NCBI GenBank assembly: GCA_900550775.1 | Contig: URTH01000013.1 | Coordinates: forward strand, 1-18,189 | From: an uncultured Eubacteriales bacterium | GTDB taxonomy: Bacteria > Bacillota > Clostridia > Monoglobales > Monoglobaceae | Direction of reading: 5' to 3' | Length of the DNA stretch: 18,189 nucleotides | In this document: one piece after another, positions 15,992 to 18,189 of the stretch | How the letters are laid out: every line of letters starts with the position of its first letter | Numbering within the stretch: position 1 is the first letter of the stretch | Made by a program: the position numbers and the translations under genes | Notes under the pieces: model-generated | Seen by the model: only the letters and a program-made list of their open reading frames with translations | What the model was told of the DNA's origin: nothing | Databases searched by the model: none

Positions 15992-16612
15992 ATGAGCAAA
16001 ACAATTTGTGTAAGCCGTAAAACAACCGAATCCTCAATTCGGGTGACGATTGAAAAGGGCGCGGTGAAGCCGGATTACCGTAAGAGAATTCAAACGCCGC
16101 TTCCCTTTTTAAATCATATGATCGAGCATATCGTCTGGCGTGCCGCGCTGAATATTGCAATCGAGATGGAACTGGACGAATTTACGCTGACGCACCTGAT
16201 CTGTGAGGACGTGGCAATGACGCTTGGAAAGGCGGTCGGCGAATATGTCGCGACAAATGCCGTAAGCGGCTACGGCGTGGGTGTCGGCATCATTGATGAG
16301 GCAAAGGCCACGGCGGCGATTTCGTTTGAGGATCGGGCATATCTGGGCTTTAGCAGCAAGGTTTCTTATGGCGAGACGGTCGAGGGGATGCCGGCGGAGG
16401 AGCTGATCACCTTTTTGGACGGGTTTGCCCAGGGCGCGCGCTGCACATTGCATTTGGATATTGAAAAGGGCGCAAACGGTCACCATATCTGGGAGGCGGC
16501 CTACCGTGCCTTTGGCATTGCGCTGGGTGCGGCGCTCAGTGTGGATGAGAGCCGCCGAGGACTGACCTCCGGCGTAGCAGGGAGGGTGGTCTATGAAGTT
16601 AACGCGCAGTGA
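15992..16612 (+). CDS. hisB: Imidazoleglycerol-phosphate dehydratase homologue, divergent
   Basis: 206 residues from the ATG that has AAGGAG upstream; the frame stays open further upstream into the end of hisD but has no site there. HisB removes water from imidazoleglycerol phosphate, using two Mn ions held by HHxxED-type motifs. Family features are RKTTESSIRV, FLNHM, VAMTLGKAVGEY, IIDEAKA, CTLHL and NGHHIWEA. His42, His68, Glu72, His164, His165 and Glu168 are kept. However, the second His of the first HHxxED motif is Leu69 (HLICED), the conserved His of FLDHM-Qxxx-H is Arg50, and Asp of FLDHM is Asn41. One metal site is therefore probably changed. It overlaps the following HAD gene by 20 bp. 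Homology is secure; histidine-pathway activity is doubtful. Confidence 0.8.
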   Translation: MSKTICVSRKTTESSIRVTIEKGAVKPDYRKRIQTPLPFLNHMIEHIVWRAALNIAIEMELDEFTLTHLICEDVAMTLGKAVGEYVATNAVSGYGVGVGIIDEAKATAAISFEDRAYLGFSSKVSYGETVEGMPAEELITFLDGFAQGARCTLHLDIEKGANGHHIWEAAYRAFGIALGAALSVDESRRGLTSGVAGRVVYEVNAQ

Positions 16613-17630
16613 GATTGACACCATCATCTTTGATATGGATGGGGTCATCACCAAGGAGATGACCTACTGGCAGGCGGCGGCGCTGACCGTGTATGAGCTG
16701 TTTTACAGCCACCGGTATTACGGAACACAGGACGTGGATCGTGCCTGGTGTAAAAAACGGGTGGATCAGATTTATCAGACCGTGTTTTGCCACGGGAGGA
16801 CGGTGCGTGCCATCAAACGCCTTGGCGTCAACACCAACTGGGATCTTGCCTATGTGGTGTTTTGCGTGGCAAAATACCTGGATCCGACCCTTACCACCTT
16901 TGAAGAATGGCATTTTCAGTCGGTGTGTCTGTTTATTGAAAATATGGCGGTGCAGCCGCCGGAGCTGTATGTCGGCGTTGAAGGTCTGCTGGCAACGGCG
17001 GTTTCGGCAGAGCCGGGCAGCTTTCGCCGCAGCGAGGGAAAGCTGTGGCACCAGCTCAAAGACTGTTTTCAGGCGTGGTATCACGGTGACGGCGAGGTGG
17101 AAGGCCTTAAAATGGGCGAAGAACCGCTCTTTCCTTTGCCGGATATCAAAAAGACCCTGTCTGCGCTAAAAGATGCCGGGTTTCGGCTGGGTGTCGGCAC
17201 CGGCAGACCGCTGGACGAGATTGTACACCCTTTAACCATGTGGGGGCTGGATACGTATTTTGATGCGGACTGCTGGACGGCCTACGATCAGGTGGCCGCC
17301 GCAGAGGAAAGCCTAAAGAGCAAGGAACCCCTTGCAAAGCCGCATCCGTTTGTCTTTTTAAAGGCGGCATTTGGCAGCGAGTTTAGCGATGCGCAGATTG
17401 TCGCGGGTAAAATCCCCAAGGAGCGACGCTGGCGCATTTTGGCAGTCGGTGACGCAGCCAGTGATCTGCTTTCCGCCAAGGCCGGCGGCTTGCGCTTTGC
17501 GGCGGTGCTGACCGGCGTTGAGGGCGAAGCGGCGCTGGACTATTTTCAAAAAAATCATGCGGATATGATTTTGGATTCCGTTTTGGATTTAAAAGCGGAA
17601 GATGAGACGGAAATGGATAAAAAGTCTTGA
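16593..17630 (+). CDS. HAD-superfamily hydrolase, probable phosphatase
   Basis: 345 residues with all four HAD motifs: nucleophile Asp14 and Asp16 in FDMDGV, Thr203 in GVGTGRP, Lys249 in AKPHP, and Asp287/Asp291 in GDAASD. About 185 residues separate motifs I and II, a large mostly helical cap (C1 type) that would set substrate choice; the cap contains several Trp and Cys residues and matches no subgroup I know. GGGAGGG precedes the ATG, and the start lies within the 3' end of the hisB-like gene (20-bp overlap), so production of the two should be coupled. Following hisD- and hisB-like genes, a histidinol-phosphatase role is the simple guess, since E. coli HisB fuses such a HAD domain to its dehydratase. 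That domain is small and lacks this big cap, so a different phosphorylated substrate is equally possible. Confidence 0.85.
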   Translation: MKLTRSEIDTIIFDMDGVITKEMTYWQAAALTVYELFYSHRYYGTQDVDRAWCKKRVDQIYQTVFCHGRTVRAIKRLGVNTNWDLAYVVFCVAKYLDPTLTTFEEWHFQSVCLFIENMAVQPPELYVGVEGLLATAVSAEPGSFRRSEGKLWHQLKDCFQAWYHGDGEVEGLKMGEEPLFPLPDIKKTLSALKDAGFRLGVGTGRPLDEIVHPLTMWGLDTYFDADCWTAYDQVAAAEESLKSKEPLAKPHPFVFLKAAFGSEFSDAQIVAGKIPKERRWRILAVGDAASDLLSAKAGGLRFAAVLTGVEGEAALDYFQKNHADMILDSVLDLKAEDETEMDKKS

Positions 17631-17655
17631 CAAAATTCATAAAATAGCATATACT
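17627..17655 (+). promoter_or_regulatory. Sigma-A-type promoter of the riboswitch/ATPase transcript
   Basis: TTGACA (17627-17632, perfect), 17-bp spacer, TATACT (17650-17655). The -35 contains the stop codon of the HAD gene. Transcription should start near 17662, about 10 nt before the riboswitch. Confidence 0.82.
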
Positions 17656-17672
17656 GTAAAAAATAAATATCA

Positions 17673-17768
17673 GATCATACTTAAGGGAGTAGTTGAAAGC
17701 GCCCCGTCAACATCACGGTGAAAGCCTGGCGGGATGCACCCGTGCGGTAACAAGACTTTCGTATGATC
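17673..17768 (+). promoter_or_regulatory. yybP-ykoY manganese riboswitch aptamer
   Basis: P1 is a perfect 8-bp helix, GATCATAC (17673-17680) with GTATGATC (17761-17768). Next to it are the two conserved loops of this class: AAGGGAGTAG (17683-17692, L1) and AACAAGACTT (17749-17758, L3). Internal helices include GTTGA/TCAAC (17692-17696 with 17707-17711) and CACGG/CCGTG (17714-17718 with 17740-17744). The class senses Mn2+ between docked loops L1 and L3 and commonly sits before Mn exporters, including P-type ATPases. The downstream gene here is such an ATPase. Assigned by motif and context. Confidence 0.87.
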
Positions 17769-17805
17769 GCATTTTTATGCGGTCATAAGGAGGTCTTTTT
17801 CTTTT
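17752..17805 (+). terminator. Riboswitch-controlled intrinsic terminator
   Basis: A long hairpin: AAGACTTTC (17752-17760) pairs with GGAGGTCTT (17789-17797), allowing G-T wobbles, then one G-A mismatch. TATGATCGCAT (17762-17772) pairs with ATGCGGTCATA (17777-17787) around TTTT. TTTCTTTT follows. The 5' arm contains both the L3 AAGACTT and the 3' strand of P1, so aptamer and terminator cannot form together. This predicts termination without Mn2+ and read-through with Mn2+. It also seems to be the only terminator after the purine/his run. Confidence 0.82.
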
Positions 17806-17832
17806 ACGATCGCAAAGAGAGGAGCATTTACC

Positions 17833-18189
17833 ATGGAATACTATCGGCAAAGCGGCGAGGCAGCCATGCAGACGCTGCAAACAAACAGAGACGGTCTGTC
17901 TCAAACGGAGGCGGAAAAACGACAGGCGCGTTACGGTAAAAACAAGCTGGAAGAGGGAAAGCGCAAAGGCGTGATGCAGGTCTTTATCGAGCAGTTTAAA
18001 GACCTTTTGGTGTTTATCCTGATTGCGGCCGGTGTGATTTCGATGTTCTCCGGTCAGATGGAGAGCACGCTGGTAATCTTTGCCGTGCTGATATTAAATG
18101 CGGTATTGGGAACCGTACAGTATTTTAAAGCGGAAAAATCGCTGGATAGCCTAAAAGAACTGTCCGCGCCGTCGGCACGGGTGCTGCGC
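17833..18189 (+). CDS. P-type cation-transporting ATPase, N-terminal part (3'-truncated by window edge)
   Basis: 119 residues are visible and the frame is open to the end. It begins with the cation-transporter N-terminal domain (GLSQTEAEKRQARYGKNKLEE), followed by IEQFKDLLVFILIAAGVIS (TM1, about 57-74) and TM2 (about 78-98), then FKAEKSLDSLKEL, the typical lead into the actuator domain of Ca2+-type (P2A-like) ATPases. The phosphorylation motif DKTGT lies beyond the window. The start has AGAGGAG nine bases upstream. The manganese riboswitch in its leader argues for Mn2+ (possibly also Ca2+) export, like the riboswitch-linked ATPase YoaB of Lactococcus (established knowledge of the riboswitch class). 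Family is secure; ion specificity is inferred. Confidence 0.9.
   Translation, partial: MEYYRQSGEAAMQTLQTNRDGLSQTEAEKRQARYGKNKLEEGKRKGVMQVFIEQFKDLLVFILIAAGVISMFSGQMESTLVIFAVLILNAVLGTVQYFKAEKSLDSLKELSAPSARVLR

Overview
The window reads as chromosomal DNA of an anaerobic Firmicute, probably class Clostridia (Ruminococcaceae/Oscillospiraceae-like). The indications are strong AGGAGG-type ribosome binding sites, near-consensus TTGACA-17-TATAAT promoters, the long single-chain clostridial type of PurL, a PurO-type IMP cyclohydrolase beside a stand-alone AICAR formyltransferase, a YesM-type kinase and a GH10 xylanase. This placement is inference from gene types; no rRNA or tRNA is present. Genes are tightly packed, and no mobile element, CRISPR array or large repeat was seen.

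Left region (1-3805): the C-terminal end of a GH10 endo-xylanase converges on a YesM-type sensor histidine kinase encoded on the minus strand. A symmetric terminator lies between them. The kinase gene is divergent from a lone extracellular solute-binding lipoprotein. Each of the two has a good sigma-A promoter in the shared 212-bp intergenic region, and a 9-bp direct repeat with 19-bp periodicity sits just upstream of the lipoprotein promoter. No response regulator and no permease genes are present.

Central region (3906-14577): a consensus promoter starts a long co-directional run of purine genes: purL, then purE, purM, purN, purO and an AICAR formyltransferase (purH without its cyclohydrolase domain). 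These cover steps 3-6 and 9-10 of IMP synthesis; purF, purD, purK, purC and purB are not here. Between purL and purE sit three genes joined by 4-bp ATGA overlaps: a 6-oxopurine nucleoside phosphorylase, luxS and a methylthioadenosine/S-adenosylhomocysteine deaminase. They suggest a route for recycling S-adenosylhomocysteine by deamination, with hypoxanthine returned to the purine pool.

Right region (14626-17630): the same run continues with homologues of histidinol dehydrogenase (HisD) and imidazoleglycerol-phosphate dehydratase (HisB), then a HAD-family phosphatase overlapping hisB by 20 bp. They resemble the end of a histidine pathway, but both enzymes have substitutions at conserved metal or active-site positions (HisD: Gln259 to Glu, Asp360 to Asn, His367 to Ala; HisB: loss of the second His of the first HHxxED motif, among others). 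This module is the best candidate here for an undescribed pathway.

Right end (17627-18189): a strong promoter overlapping the HAD stop codon drives a yybP-ykoY-type manganese riboswitch with a clear mutually exclusive terminator, followed by the start of a P-type cation ATPase, presumably a Mn2+ exporter.
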